DNA of 64,000 nt from contig NZ_FYEE01000004.1 of assembly GCF_900187645.1 (NCBI RefSeq), positions 310,001 through 374,000 on the forward strand, read 5' to 3'. How positions within the stretch are numbered: the first letter of the stretch is position 1; each line of letters starts with the position of its first letter. The notes beneath the pieces were generated by a model. The model saw nothing but the letters and a program-made list of their open reading frames with translations. It was not told the DNA's origin and did no database searches. This DNA is from Pseudomonas sp. Irchel 3E20 (GTDB lineage Bacteria; Pseudomonadota; Gammaproteobacteria; Pseudomonadales; Pseudomonadaceae). Shown here piece after piece: positions 51,362 through 59,637 of this stretch. Both the position numbers and the translations under genes were made by a program.

Positions 51362-51790
51362 TCACTGGCGGATCAGCACCGGCAAAAACGGCGCGTCCGG
51401 CAGTTTGGCCACGTTCAGGTGCAGGTTGCCCTTGCCCTGTTCGATCACCACCGCCTCGGCCTCGATCGCCACTAGCCGCACACCCTGGGCCAGGCGTTCG
51501 CCGGCGAGGTAGCTGCGCGGTGGGCCGCCGTTGAGGCTGAGGATCGCCACCGCTCCGCGCGTGCCGGCCATCACCCCGCTGACTTTGATGTCCACCTGCG
51601 CGGCCTGCTGGGAGAACCACTGCACGGCCGGGCTCTCGACCTGCGCCACCGGTGCTGCGGCGGGCACCGGGCTGTGGGATTGGGCCGGAGTGAGCAGCAG
51701 CGTCGACCACAGGGCCACCCCTGCCACAGCCGCGAGCAGCGCCGCCACCTGTACCCCTTGGGGGGCATGAAACCGCTTGATCCATGACAT
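51362..51790 (-). CDS. hxcP: Type II secretion GspC-like protein (HxcP type)
   Basis: A 142-residue inner-membrane protein: a short cytoplasmic part, one helix (V-A-A-L-L-A-A-V-A-G-V-A-L-W-S-T-L-L-L), then an HR-like periplasmic domain (I-K-V-S-G-V-M-A-G-T-R-G-A-V-A-I-L-S-L-N-G, V-A-I-E-A-E-A-V-V-I). It lacks the PDZ domain of long GspC proteins, like the short HxcP. It would connect inner platform and secretin, but neither is encoded here. Divergent from hxcU; the gene order hxcP-hxcU-hxcW-vreR matches P. aeruginosa as I recall it. Confidence 0.78.
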   Translation of the reverse strand: MSWIKRFHAPQGVQVAALLAAVAGVALWSTLLLTPAQSHSPVPAAAPVAQVESPAVQWFSQQAAQVDIKVSGVMAGTRGAVAILSLNGGPPRSYLAGERLAQGVRLVAIEAEAVVIEQGKGNLHLNVAKLPDAPFLPVLIRQ

Positions 51791-51906
51791 GGGCGCAACC
51801 TCGTGCTTGTCCAGCCACCGAGCCTACAGGGCAATTCTCACGTTTTTATTTCACACGCCCATCATGTTCGCCGTGCAGGATAAAAACCGACGTCAAGGAG
51901 CGCGCG

Positions 51907-52359
51907 ATGAAAGTCTGCAAGCAGCACGGCTTTACCCTGATCGAACTGATGGTGGTGCTGGTGATCGTCGGCATCGCCAGCGCCGCTATCAGCCTGAGCA
52001 TCAAGCCCGACCCGCTGCACCTGCTGCGCAAGGATGCCGAGCAACTGGCGCAATTGCTGCAAGTGGCCCAGGCCGAAGCCCGCGCCGATGGCCGGGCGAT
52101 TACCTGGCAGGCCGACGCCAAGGGCTTTCGCTTCAGCCGCCAGAACGACAACGGCAAGGGCACGGAATATTTCGACCACGACCCGCAACTGCGCCCCCGC
52201 GCCTGGCACAGCCTGCCCATGAACATCGAGGTGCAGCCGCGCCGCGCCGTGGTGCTGAACAGCGAATGGGTCACCCCGCCGCTGTCGGTGCAGCTATCGG
52301 ACGGTCAGCAGCGCATCCGTGTGGAACGCAATGGCGCCGGGCGGGTGGCGGTGCAATGA
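51907..52359 (+). CDS. hxcU: Type II secretion minor pseudopilin GspH-like (HxcU type)
   Basis: A 150-residue pseudopilin with prepilin peptidase site H-G/F-T-L-I-E-L and Glu at +5, followed by the hydrophobic helix (M-V-V-L-V-I-V-G-I-A-S-A-A-I) and a small globular domain (G-R-A-I-T-W-Q-A-D). Start at 51907. It overlaps the next gene by ATGA. The prepilin peptidase would have to come from elsewhere, for example pilD. Confidence 0.85.
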   Translation: MKVCKQHGFTLIELMVVLVIVGIASAAISLSIKPDPLHLLRKDAEQLAQLLQVAQAEARADGRAITWQADAKGFRFSRQNDNGKGTEYFDHDPQLRPRAWHSLPMNIEVQPRRAVVLNSEWVTPPLSVQLSDGQQRIRVERNGAGRVAVQ

Positions 52360-52967
52360 AGGCCCGCCAGCGCGGCTTTACCCTGATCGAGGTGATGGTG
52401 GCGATCATGCTGATGGCGGTGGTCAGCCTGATCGCCTGGCGTGGCCTGGACAGCGTGACCCGCGCCGACAGCCATTTGCAGGCCAGCGCCGGGCAGACCG
52501 AAACCCTGCTGCGCGCACTGAACCAATTGCGCCTGGACCTGGACCTGCGCGCCACCACCGAACTGATCGAGCCGCTGCTGCAAGACGAAACGGTCAAGCC
52601 CTCTGACTCCCCGCCCGCCCTGACCTTGCGCGGCGCCGACGGCAAGGGCTTTACCCTGGATATCATCCGCGCCGACCCGCAACGCAACGGTGACCTGCAA
52701 CGGGTGCGCTGGTGGCTCAAGGGCAACACCCTGTACCGCGCCGCCGCCCCAGGGCGCAGCCGCTTCCCGCTGCCGGCGCCCCAAGACGGCGTAGCCCTGC
52801 TGGAGCAAGTCAGCGAGTTGAGCGTGCGCACCTGGGAACCTGGCAAAGGCTGGAAACGCCCAGCCGGCAAACGCCTGGAAAACCCCCTGGGCCTGGAGAT
52901 CAGCCTGGCTCGCCAGACACCCCAAGGGGTGGAGCGCTATCGGCAAGTGGTGGGGCCGTTGGAGTGA
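52356..52967 (+). CDS. hxcW: Type II secretion minor pseudopilin GspJ-like (HxcW type)
   Basis: A 203-residue pseudopilin. R-G/F-T-L-I-E-V processing site, helix M-V-A-I-M-L-M-A-V-V-S-L-I-A-W, then the GspJ-type domain (L-L-R-A-L-N-Q-L-R-L-D-L-D, V-R-W-W-L-K-G-N-T-L-Y-R, L-L-E-Q-V-S-E-L-S-V-R-T-W). Coupled to hxcU by a 4-nt overlap. The GspI and GspK partners needed for the pseudopilus tip are not in the window. Confidence 0.85.
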   Translation: MKARQRGFTLIEVMVAIMLMAVVSLIAWRGLDSVTRADSHLQASAGQTETLLRALNQLRLDLDLRATTELIEPLLQDETVKPSDSPPALTLRGADGKGFTLDIIRADPQRNGDLQRVRWWLKGNTLYRAAAPGRSRFPLPAPQDGVALLEQVSELSVRTWEPGKGWKRPAGKRLENPLGLEISLARQTPQGVERYRQVVGPLE

Positions 52968-52986
52968 GGTTTTTGGGGTGGTTTTT

Positions 52987-53033
52987 CTGTGGGAGTGGGC
53001 TTGCCCGCTCCCCCTGAAAGTACAAGCCCACAG
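52987..53033. repeat. REP element
   Basis: CTGTGGGAGTGGGCTTGCCC followed by GCTCCCCC, with a distal CAAGCCCACAG making an outer stem (GGGCTTG/CAAGCCC and CTGTGGG/CCCACAG). Same family as the units at 34537-34676. It lies between convergent hxcW and the vreR-like gene. Confidence 0.75.
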
Positions 53034-53058
53034 AAGAAGCTGATGAACCAGCGCCGGG

Positions 53059-54009
53059 TCACCCCAACAACACCACCCCACCCGGCAACTGGGTGATTTT
53101 CACGCCGTAGGCGTCGCGGATCAGCAGGGCTACGCCGGCGAGTTGGTCGAGGCTGAAGCGGGCCTGGACTTTACGCTGGCCGACCTGGGCGTTGAGCAGC
53201 AGCAACATGCCGGGGCGGTAGCGGTTGATTTCGTCGATGACGGTGGCCAGGGCCGCATCTTCAAACACCAGCACACGCTGGCGCCAGGCGCTGATGGCGC
53301 CGGGGTCCACGGATTGCGGCAGGCCTATTTCCTGGCTGCTGTAGGTCAGTTGCCGCCCGGCGTGCAAGCGCAGGCTGCGGCCCTGCACGTCAAGCAGCAC
53401 CGTGCCTTCGATGCAGGTCACACACACGCTCTGCTCGGTGTGGCGCACGTTGACGCGAGCCTGGGCGGCGCTGACCCAGCCGGCCCCGGCTCGCACCTTG
53501 AGGGGTGCCGTGTTACACGCCAGCACTTCGACTTCGCCGCTGAGCAGTTCCAGGCCCTGGCCGCCGTCCGGCGCGGTGCGGTGGTTGAGGCGAGTCTGGG
53601 TGTTGAGCTCGATGCGATCCCCGCCCGCCAGATCGATGCCGCGCTGTTCCCCGACCTGGGTGCTGTAATCGGCGCCCAGCCCAGCAACGCCGCCGGGCAG
53701 GCTGGTTTGCAGCAACAGGGCACCGAGCGAGGCAGCAATCGCCCCACCCAGAAAGGCGCGCCGGCCAAAGCGCCGCGGCTGCGCTTGCTGTTGCAGGCGT
53801 TCAGCGGCCGGTTTCAGGCTTTGCCACAGGGCTTTGCTCTGCTCGAACGCCAAGGCGTGCTCGGGGCTTTGCGCGCACCATTGGCGCAGCGCCCGGGCAT
53901 CGGCCGCGTTGGCGGTGCCGGAGGTCAGCAAAACCAGCCAATCCCGGGCTTCGCTCTGCAAGCGGGCGTCCGGTGGCGCCGGGGGTTTGGGGAAGGGAAG
54001 GATGTTCAA
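53059..54009 (-). CDS. vreR: FecR-family sigma-factor regulator (VreR type, TTG start)
   Basis: A 316-residue anti-sigma protein. The N-terminal cytoplasmic domain (A-R-D-W-L-V-L-L-T-S-G, A-L-R-Q-W-C-A-Q-S-P-E-H-A-L-A-F) binds the ECF factor; one helix follows R-R-A-F-L-G-G (about 85-105); the periplasmic FecR domain has S-T-Q-V-G-E-Q-R. The C-terminus (A-T-V-I-D-E-I-N-R-Y, Q-A-R-F-S-L-D-Q-L) is an STN-like domain, as in VreR. No ATG is in frame near the start; TTG at 54009 fits the family length. It is the last of three coupled genes. Confidence 0.83.
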   Translation of the reverse strand: MNILPFPKPPAPPDARLQSEARDWLVLLTSGTANAADARALRQWCAQSPEHALAFEQSKALWQSLKPAAERLQQQAQPRRFGRRAFLGGAIAASLGALLLQTSLPGGVAGLGADYSTQVGEQRGIDLAGGDRIELNTQTRLNHRTAPDGGQGLELLSGEVEVLACNTAPLKVRAGAGWVSAAQARVNVRHTEQSVCVTCIEGTVLLDVQGRSLRLHAGRQLTYSSQEIGLPQSVDPGAISAWRQRVLVFEDAALATVIDEINRYRPGMLLLLNAQVGQRKVQARFSLDQLAGVALLIRDAYGVKITQLPGGVVLLG

Positions 54010-54046
54010 ACGCTTACATACTCGAAAAATGTGCGGGGCTCTTCTT

Positions 54047-54592
54047 TCATGACGGTTTTCCCGCACCGGGACCGAACCGCTGAATGACTTTTCTTTCCAG
54101 GCGCGCGGCGCAATGGCCCAGGGCGGCCTTGAGTTCTTTTTCCACCATGCGCGTGGAAATACCGAAGCGCTGGGAGATTTCCAGGTGCGGGGCTTCCTCC
54201 AGGCGCGCCGCGATGAAGATCTGCCGTCGCCGCGCCGGCAGCTCGTAGAGGGCGCTGAGCAAGGACTGGACCTCCTTCTGCCCGCCCACCACCCGCGCCG
54301 GGTCGAGGGTTTCATCGCTGATGTGCAGCAGCTCTTCCACCTCGCTGCCCGTCAACAGGCGCGCATCGGATTCACGCCGGTCGGCGGCGATGTTCAGCGC
54401 CATGCGGTACAGGTAGGCGTTGGGTTGCAACAAGTTGGGCGGCTCGTCCATGCGGTCGACCCGCAGGTAAGTTTCGTGGAGCACGTCGTTGGCCAAGTCC
54501 TCCGACCCCAGGCGCCGGCGCAGGCGCTCGCGAAAGTCCTCGTAGGAGCTCAGGAACAACCTGACCATCGCGCTTTGCCCGTTGGTTTTCAT
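54047..54592 (-). CDS. vreI: ECF sigma factor, FecI/VreI type
   Basis: A 181-residue sigma-70 family ECF protein. Region 2 at about 10-80 (F-R-E-R-L-R-R-R-L-G-S-E-D-L-A-N-D-V-L-H-E-T-Y-L-R) and region 4 at about 115-170 (L-Y-E-L-P-A-R-R-R-Q-I-F, I-S-Q-R-F-G-I-S-T-R-M-V-E-K-E-L). The start at 54592 overlaps the upstream gene stop by 4 nt. It would direct RNA polymerase to target promoters when released by the FecR-type partner. In P. aeruginosa VreI answers phosphate limitation and controls hxc genes. Confidence 0.9.
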   Translation of the reverse strand: MKTNGQSAMVRLFLSSYEDFRERLRRRLGSEDLANDVLHETYLRVDRMDEPPNLLQPNAYLYRMALNIAADRRESDARLLTGSEVEELLHISDETLDPARVVGGQKEVQSLLSALYELPARRRQIFIAARLEEAPHLEISQRFGISTRMVEKELKAALGHCAARLERKVIQRFGPGAGKPS

Positions 54593-55281
54593 GGCCCCCA
54601 GGTTCCTTCCTGTTCTTTGCATTCCATGCGTGCCCCTGTTTGGTCCGGCAGTAAAAGCAGGGTCACCGGTTGGCGCAATGAACTGGGCGCCGCCCGGTCG
54701 ATCCTGAGGTTTCGCAAGCTTTCCAACAGCGCGCCATCGCGCTCCCCATCGCCGGTGGAGGCCAGCAGGCGACTATGCTGGACCCGCCCGTCACGCCCCA
54801 CCCACACCTGCAACGCCGCGCGGAAGCTGCCCGGGCGCGTCAGCGGCGTGCGGCACAAGGCCCGCTCGATGCTGCGCTGAATGACCGTGGCATAGCTGCT
54901 GCCCGGCGCGACCGCGCCCGCGCCTTTGCCTGTAACCCGGGGCGCTTCGTCGCGCACCTGCGCCGTTTGCAAGGTGAAGGCGTCGGCACGGGCGTAGCGG
55001 GCCATCAGGCCACTGCCAGTGAGCAACCGCTCCAACCCCTCGCCAGCGCTGTAGCGGCCTTTGACCCGCAACGAACGACGACCCTGGGTCAACTCGCGAT
55101 CCACCAGCACCGCCATGCCCGTGGCGTGGCTGAACTGCGCCAGGGCAGCGGCCAGGTCCTGGGCGGGAATGTCCAGCTCGACCGGCGCGGCCTGGGCGGG
55201 CGCGCAAACCCAAACCACGCACAATGCCAATAGCGTGTACACCATCCCTCGACGCCCGACCCTGGCTTTGCCTTGCTGCAC
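54589..55281 (-). CDS. vreA: STN-domain receptor-like signalling protein without beta-barrel (VreA type)
   Basis: A 230-residue periplasmic protein with signal sequence (V-Y-T-L-L-A-L-C-V-V-W-V-C-A-P-A-Q-A). STN domain at about 33-105 (V-E-L-D-I-P-A-Q-D-L-A-A-A-L-A-Q-F, G-L-M-A-R-Y), then a TonB-C-like domain (Q-R-S-I-E-R-A-L, F-R-A-A-L-Q-V-W-V-G-R-D-G-R-V). FecA-like receptors have a barrel after the STN; here there is none, as in VreA. The start is GTG at 55281; an ATG at 55245 is possible. First gene of the operon, coupled to the sigma gene. Confidence 0.8.
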   Translation of the reverse strand: MQQGKARVGRRGMVYTLLALCVVWVCAPAQAAPVELDIPAQDLAAALAQFSHATGMAVLVDRELTQGRRSLRVKGRYSAGEGLERLLTGSGLMARYARADAFTLQTAQVRDEAPRVTGKGAGAVAPGSSYATVIQRSIERALCRTPLTRPGSFRAALQVWVGRDGRVQHSRLLASTGDGERDGALLESLRNLRIDRAAPSSLRQPVTLLLLPDQTGARMECKEQEGTWGP

Positions 55282-55434
55282 GGCGGCCTGTCCCTGAAAA
55301 CCGTCATCCTGAAGGCTGTTTATGAATCTGGTATGACGGCCACTGCAAAAAAACCATCATCACCTATCAAAACGCCATGACGTAGACTCAAGCCCTTAAT
55401 GCCCCTCTCTCGGGGGCAGGCCAGGAGGCCCGAT

Positions 55435-55749
55435 ATGAAACGAATGCTCGTACTCACCTGCAGCCTACTGATGGCCGGTACCCTGCCCTGGGCCCAAGCG
55501 CAAGAGGGGCAACAAAACTGCGTCGAGGTACAGGTCAATGGTTACAAGGCCCCCGACTACAACTGCCTGAGCCAGCAGTTGAGCAACCCCGATGGCACTG
55601 CCGCCCAGCAGAAAAACCAGGAGGCAATGCAGGTGCCGGTGCACAAACGCCCACCCAACCAGGTCGGCCTCGCCACCCCGGCGGCTACCAGCGTGCGCAT
55701 GGGCAACACCTTCGGCACCTCGGTCAAGCCCCAGCGCCCGACGCCTTGA
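55435..55749 (+). CDS. Small secreted hypothetical protein (104 aa)
   Basis: Signal peptide M-K-R-M-L-V-L-T-C-S-L-L-M-A-G-T-L-P-W-A-Q-A. The mature part has two Cys (Q-N-C-V-E-V, Y-N-C-L-S) and a Pro/Gln-rich tail, probably disordered. GGAGG lies about 8 nt before the ATG. It is divergent from the vreA-like gene, so it could be a target of that system. The function is unknown. Confidence 0.7.
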   Translation: MKRMLVLTCSLLMAGTLPWAQAQEGQQNCVEVQVNGYKAPDYNCLSQQLSNPDGTAAQQKNQEAMQVPVHKRPPNQVGLATPAATSVRMGNTFGTSVKPQRPTP

Positions 55750-55811
55750 CTGGCCGCCGAGGTCGCCCTGGCGGCACGGGCCCACCGGCAAGCAGCCCAA
55801 TCGCAGGCATG

Positions 55812-55848
55812 AAAAAGGCGACGCCCGTTGGGGAGTCGCCTTTTTTTG
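55812..55848. terminator. Bidirectional terminator
   Basis: Stem AAAAAGGCGAC/GTCGCCTTTTT with a 12-nt loop and T-rich ends, between convergent genes. Confidence 0.9.
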
Positions 55849-55859
55849 TCAGCTCTGTC

Positions 55860-56342
55860 TCAATGCCGTTCTAGGGCATTGACCAGGTCGTGGAAGGCTT
55901 CGCGATTGGACTCGTTCAGGCCCATGAGGATCTTGTGCGCCTCCAGCACCTTGATGCGCACCACCTCTTCGGACTGATCCTGCTCCGGCAGGTCGGTCAG
56001 GCACTCGGGGCATGGCACCGGGTGATCGACGATGTTGAACACTTGGTCAAACCCCATGGACTCCAGCAGCCGGGTGATGTCTTCGTGGGTGGTGACCACA
56101 GTGGGCAACAGGCCGACCTTCTGGCGCGAGAGGATCGACAGCTTGGCCAGCAGGCCCAGGGTGGTGCTGTCGATGCTGCGGGTTTCGGTCAGATCGATGA
56201 CGATCGCCGAGAAGTTCAGCGCGGTGAAGATCCGCTCGATCGTCGTATCCAGCGCTGAACACAGGGTCAGGCGCACTTCGCCGACGAATTTCAGGACAAA
56301 GGTGCCGTCCTGCTCGGCGAATTGGATTCTACCGGTACTCAT
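55860..56342 (-). CDS. rssC: STAS-domain anti-sigma factor antagonist (RssC type)
   Basis: A 160-residue protein. STAS fold at about 1-105, with the phosphorylatable Ser/Thr in I-D-S-T-T-L-G-L-L-A-K-L after I-V-I-D-L-T; the C-terminal 50 residues (P-C-P-E-C motif, then helix) are an extension. The partner phosphatase gene overlaps by 4 nt. With the following genes the order rssC-rssB-PilZ-mlaA matches P. aeruginosa PA2797-PA2800 as I recall. It would act in RpoS or related stress control through partner switching. Confidence 0.88.
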   Translation of the reverse strand: MSTGRIQFAEQDGTFVLKFVGEVRLTLCSALDTTIERIFTALNFSAIVIDLTETRSIDSTTLGLLAKLSILSRQKVGLLPTVVTTHEDITRLLESMGFDQVFNIVDHPVPCPECLTDLPEQDQSEEVVRIKVLEAHKILMGLNESNREAFHDLVNALERH

Positions 56343-57523
56343 TGAAGATTCCTGCTCAACACCATCAGGGCGATATCATCCGGCATCTCCCCTAACGTGG
56401 CCAATCCAAAAACCTGCCGCAGGCCATCCAGGCTGCCGCCCGCTGCTCTCACCCGTTCGGGCAAGGCTGCTTCTTTTTCTTTGAGTGTCGGTTCGGGCAA
56501 AAGGTCCAGAATGCCATCAGACATCAGCGTCAAGCTGAACACTGGCGGCAGTTCCAGTACGTGGTCTTCGTAGGTGGCCTCGTTGAACAGGCCCACCGGA
56601 AGCCCACGCCCGTCGAGATAACGAACACTGTCAGGCGTGTACAACACCGGCAATGGCAAATGACCGCCAATGCTATAAGTCAACAAACCCGTCTCCTCGT
56701 CGATGACACCACCGACCATCGTGACATGTTTGCCCAGCTTACAGCTGATGAGGCCCCGGTTGATATGGCCGAGTACCTCGGAGGGCTTGAACTCAGGCAG
56801 CGTGCCGTTGCGCCGCGACTCGAACAGCAGGCGCGTGGTCATGAACTTGAGCAGTACGGTGACGAACGCGGACGACGCGCCATGCCCGGACACGTCGGCC
56901 AGGTAGAACGCCACGCGGCGCTCATCGACCCGGAAGTAATCGACGAAATCGCCGGACAGGTACAACGACGGAATGATTTGGTGCGCGAACTGGAATTCGT
57001 CGATGGCCCAAGGGCTGACCGGCAGCATGTTCATCTGCACCTGGCGCCCGGCGTTCTGGTCTTCCTGCAGCAGGTTGAGGCTGGCTTCGAGTTCGCGGTT
57101 AGCGGTCTCAAGCTTCTCGCGATAGCGCTGGTTCTCCAGCAGCAGGCGCGCCCGATCGAGCGCCCGGCGCACGGAGTGTTCCAGCACGGCGAGGTCTTCG
57201 AGGGGTTTTATCAGGTAATCGGCGGCGCCCAGACGCAAGGCTTCAACGGCATCGTTCATTACACCGGCACCGGAGACGACTATCACAGGGGTCTGCGGCG
57301 CAAGGTCGGTAACGTGGCGAATGAGTTCCAGGCCGCCCATCTGCGGCATGCGCAGGTCGCAGATCACCAGGTCGGGCTGGGCTTGCTCGAAGACCTTGAG
57401 ACCCTGCTGGCCATTACCGGCCTGAAGGACGCTGAATCCACTGTCTTCCAAATAGGCGGCGAGGCTTTCGCGCACTACTTCGTCGTCATCGATTATCAGC
57501 AGCGTGGCACTGGTTTTCTGCAT
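56339..57523 (-). CDS. rssB: Response regulator with PP2C-type phosphatase output (RssB type)
   Basis: A 394-residue protein. Receiver at about 7-122 with acidic D-D-D, phospho-acceptor Asp56 (V-I-C-D-L-R-M-P) and Lys in Y-L-I-K-P; a short coiled coil (R-Y-R-E-K-L-E-T-A-N-R-E-L-E-A); then a PPM/SpoIIE-like phosphatase (S-G-D-F-V-D-Y-F, A-D-V-S-G-H-G-A-S-S-A, M-S-D-G-I-L-D, D-D-I-A-L). The metal-binding Asp residues are conserved, so dephosphorylation of the STAS partner is likely. Upstream gap 57524-57798 has no gene. Confidence 0.9.
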   Translation of the reverse strand: MQKTSATLLIIDDDEVVRESLAAYLEDSGFSVLQAGNGQQGLKVFEQAQPDLVICDLRMPQMGGLELIRHVTDLAPQTPVIVVSGAGVMNDAVEALRLGAADYLIKPLEDLAVLEHSVRRALDRARLLLENQRYREKLETANRELEASLNLLQEDQNAGRQVQMNMLPVSPWAIDEFQFAHQIIPSLYLSGDFVDYFRVDERRVAFYLADVSGHGASSAFVTVLLKFMTTRLLFESRRNGTLPEFKPSEVLGHINRGLISCKLGKHVTMVGGVIDEETGLLTYSIGGHLPLPVLYTPDSVRYLDGRGLPVGLFNEATYEDHVLELPPVFSLTLMSDGILDLLPEPTLKEKEAALPERVRAAGGSLDGLRQVFGLATLGEMPDDIALMVLSRNLQ

Positions 57524-57798
57524 GTGGGCAAACGGCGCCAGAATGAGGTTGGCGTAGGCGCACCGGTCGGGGACCTGGGTTGCACTACTTAGATTCGCTT
57601 TCTAGCCTCTCTGGCTCGCGGCTGCGGGAGGTTTCCCGGTGGCCCGTGAGTCAGAGGTGCCCTTGTAAGGCGCAGACGGTACTCCCATCCGCCGGGGGTT
57701 TCAAGCTCATGCCGATGGTCACCAGGCGTCTTTACAGCACAAATCACCGGGAGTTATAAGAACAGGCAAATCCGTAACGGAATCGAAGGACAAAGCCC

Positions 57799-58098
57799 AT
57801 GAGCCAAAACAATCGTGACTACAGTGAAAAGCGTGATTACATCCGCATGCGCGTCGATGCCGATGTCACCCTCCTTCACGAAGGCCAGGTCATTTCAGCA
57901 GTCTGCATCGACCTTTCCAGCAGCGGCATGCAGGTCCAGGCGCCGCGGGCCTTTAAGGTCGGTGACCAGCTCAGCGTAAAGATCGATTCCGAGTACCCGG
58001 CACTGGCGGGTTTGGAGGCCGAGACCGAGGTGGTGTGGGTCAAGCAGGCCGAGGATGAAAGCCAAAGGCTGGGGCTGACCATCCTGAAAATGAACTGA
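57799..58098 (+). CDS. PilZ-domain protein
   Basis: A 99-residue single PilZ domain. K-R-D-Y-I-R-M-R-V and I-D-L-S-S-S-G-M-Q-V fit the R-x3-R and D/N-x-S-x-x-G c-di-GMP-binding motifs. It is a stand-alone receptor for c-di-GMP; the output partner is unknown. It is divergent from rssB and convergent with mlaA, with a terminator between. Confidence 0.9.
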   Translation: MSQNNRDYSEKRDYIRMRVDADVTLLHEGQVISAVCIDLSSSGMQVQAPRAFKVGDQLSVKIDSEYPALAGLEAETEVVWVKQAEDESQRLGLTILKMN

Positions 58099-58116
58099 CA
58101 GCCCACTGCAACGCAA

Positions 58117-58144
58117 GAAGGCGGCCCGAGGGCCGCCTTCTTTA
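58117..58144. terminator. Terminator between the PilZ gene and mlaA
   Basis: Stem GAAGGCGGCC/GGCCGCCTTC with a CGAG loop and short T run; serves convergent genes. Confidence 0.88.
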
Positions 58145-58159
58145 TAAGTATCGCCGGGT

Positions 58160-58849
58160 TTAAAAGTCGTCTTCGACCTGGCCATCCTTGACCTTGAACT
58201 CGCGGTTCTGCAGGTAGGCGTTGCGGATGAACACGTACTTGTCGCCGTTAATCAGCTTCTCGGCCGACAACAGGCTGGCACGAGTGTCGATAACGTCCAT
58301 ACCGATGGCCATGTTGCGGCTCGGTACGTGGTCCATGTAACGGTAGGGTTCGCCGTAGCTGTCGACGTACTTGGCCGGCGCGTCGCGCAAGGTGCTGGGG
58401 CCGAAAAACGGCAGCATCAGGTACGGGCCACTGGGCACGCCCCAATAGCCGAGGGTCTGGCCGAAGTCTTCGTCGTTGCGTTGCAGGCCCATTTGGGTGC
58501 CCACGTCGAAGAAGCCCAACAGGCCGAAGGTGGTGTTGAAGATCAACCGCGCCGTATCCACTCCCGCCGCTTGGGGCTTGAGCTGAAAAACATCGTTGGC
58601 CAGGTTGCCGACGTCACCGACGTTGCGGAACATGTTGTGGATGCCGTCTTCGAGAAACTGCGGGGTGATCGCTTGATAACCCTTGGCCAGAGGCTTGAGG
58701 CCGTAGGTGTCGAGCACATCGTTGAACTTGTAGATCGGGCGGTTGATGCTTTCCCAAGGGTCTTCCTGCGTGGCGGCCTGAACCGCAAACGGCGCCAGTA
58801 GCACACTGGAACAAACACATAGCTGAGCTAGACGATGGCTCCAGCGCAT
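58160..58849 (-). CDS. mlaA: MlaA/VacJ-family phospholipid transport protein
   Basis: A 229-residue protein of the Mla pathway, which removes mislocalised phospholipids from the outer leaflet of the outer membrane. E-D-P-W-E-S-I-N-R-P-I-Y-K-F-N-D, N-M-F-R-N-V-G-D, F-N-T-T-F-G-L-L-G-F-F-D-V and G-Y-W-G-V-P-S-G-P-Y-L-M-L-P-F-F-G-P-S-T-L-R-D are family motifs. The ATG at 58849 gives a signal peptide with a probable A-V-Q-A cleavage site; no convincing lipobox precedes the mature domain, unlike E. coli MlaA. The frame is open to 58939. Confidence 0.92.
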   Translation of the reverse strand: MRWSHRLAQLCVCSSVLLAPFAVQAATQEDPWESINRPIYKFNDVLDTYGLKPLAKGYQAITPQFLEDGIHNMFRNVGDVGNLANDVFQLKPQAAGVDTARLIFNTTFGLLGFFDVGTQMGLQRNDEDFGQTLGYWGVPSGPYLMLPFFGPSTLRDAPAKYVDSYGEPYRYMDHVPSRNMAIGMDVIDTRASLLSAEKLINGDKYVFIRNAYLQNREFKVKDGQVEDDF

Positions 58850-59028
58850 ATAAGAAACTCCTTGGTAATGACTGTCTCGGGCGCTGGGCCCAGGCAATAA
58901 GCTCGCTAGTATAAGGCGGATCGGCCGATTAGGCAGCACTTGTAAACGGCCGTGCCACCGTCACCTGGGCGTCACCGGACTGTCATCGATCGGCCTTAGC
59001 CTATGAAACCATTTCAGAGGCACTGCCC

Positions 59029-59637
59029 ATGCTCCACGCTGCCCCCCTGCCCGGCCCCGTTCCCACCCTCACCGCCGTGCTGTTTGGCCTCAGTGGCTGC
59101 CTGGTGGATTTCGGTGCCCGTACCCGCCACCAGGACGCTGGCGGCGAAACCATCCACACCACGCCCGGCGCGCTGGACATCCTGAATGCGTTACGCAGCC
59201 AAGGCATTCCCTGCGCCTGGCTCGATGAGCTAGCGGCCGATACCTGCACGCACCTGGCCCAATCACTGCCCGAAGGCATCGTCGCCGCCCCCAACCAACA
59301 CCCGTGGCCGACGCCCCACGCCTGCTGGGCGGCGCTGATGGCCTTGAACGTCGAACGCCTGGACGGCTGCGTGCTGGTCAGCGGTGAACCACGCCTGCTG
59401 CAATCGGGCCTCAATGCCGGGCTGTGGACCATCGGCCTGGCGTCCTGTGGTTCGCTGTGTGGCCTGGCGCCCAGCCAATGGCAGGCCCTCAGTCAGCAGG
59501 AACGGGAGCAAAAACGCGGCAAGGCCACCCTGCAACTGTTCAACCTGGGAGTGCATTCGGTGATCGATCACCTGGGCGACCTGCCCACCTGCCTGGCGGA
59601 CATCAGCCTGCGCCGCCTCAAAGGCGAAAAGCCCTGA
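59029..59637 (+). CDS. HAD-like protein lacking the catalytic aspartate
   Basis: A 202-residue protein with a HAD-type layout. The first motif, hhhhDxDGT in active enzymes, reads V-L-F-G-L-S-G-C here, so the nucleophile and acid/base Asp are both gone. Later parts (P-G-A-L-D-I-L-N-A-L, C-V-L-V-S-G-E-P, A-G-L-W-T-I-G-L) still follow a phosphonatase-like HAD. No frameshift or stop is seen, so it seems kept as a non-catalytic protein. An in-frame start at 59029 follows GAGG. Confidence 0.7.
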   Translation: MLHAAPLPGPVPTLTAVLFGLSGCLVDFGARTRHQDAGGETIHTTPGALDILNALRSQGIPCAWLDELAADTCTHLAQSLPEGIVAAPNQHPWPTPHACWAALMALNVERLDGCVLVSGEPRLLQSGLNAGLWTIGLASCGSLCGLAPSQWQALSQQEREQKRGKATLQLFNLGVHSVIDHLGDLPTCLADISLRRLKGEKP

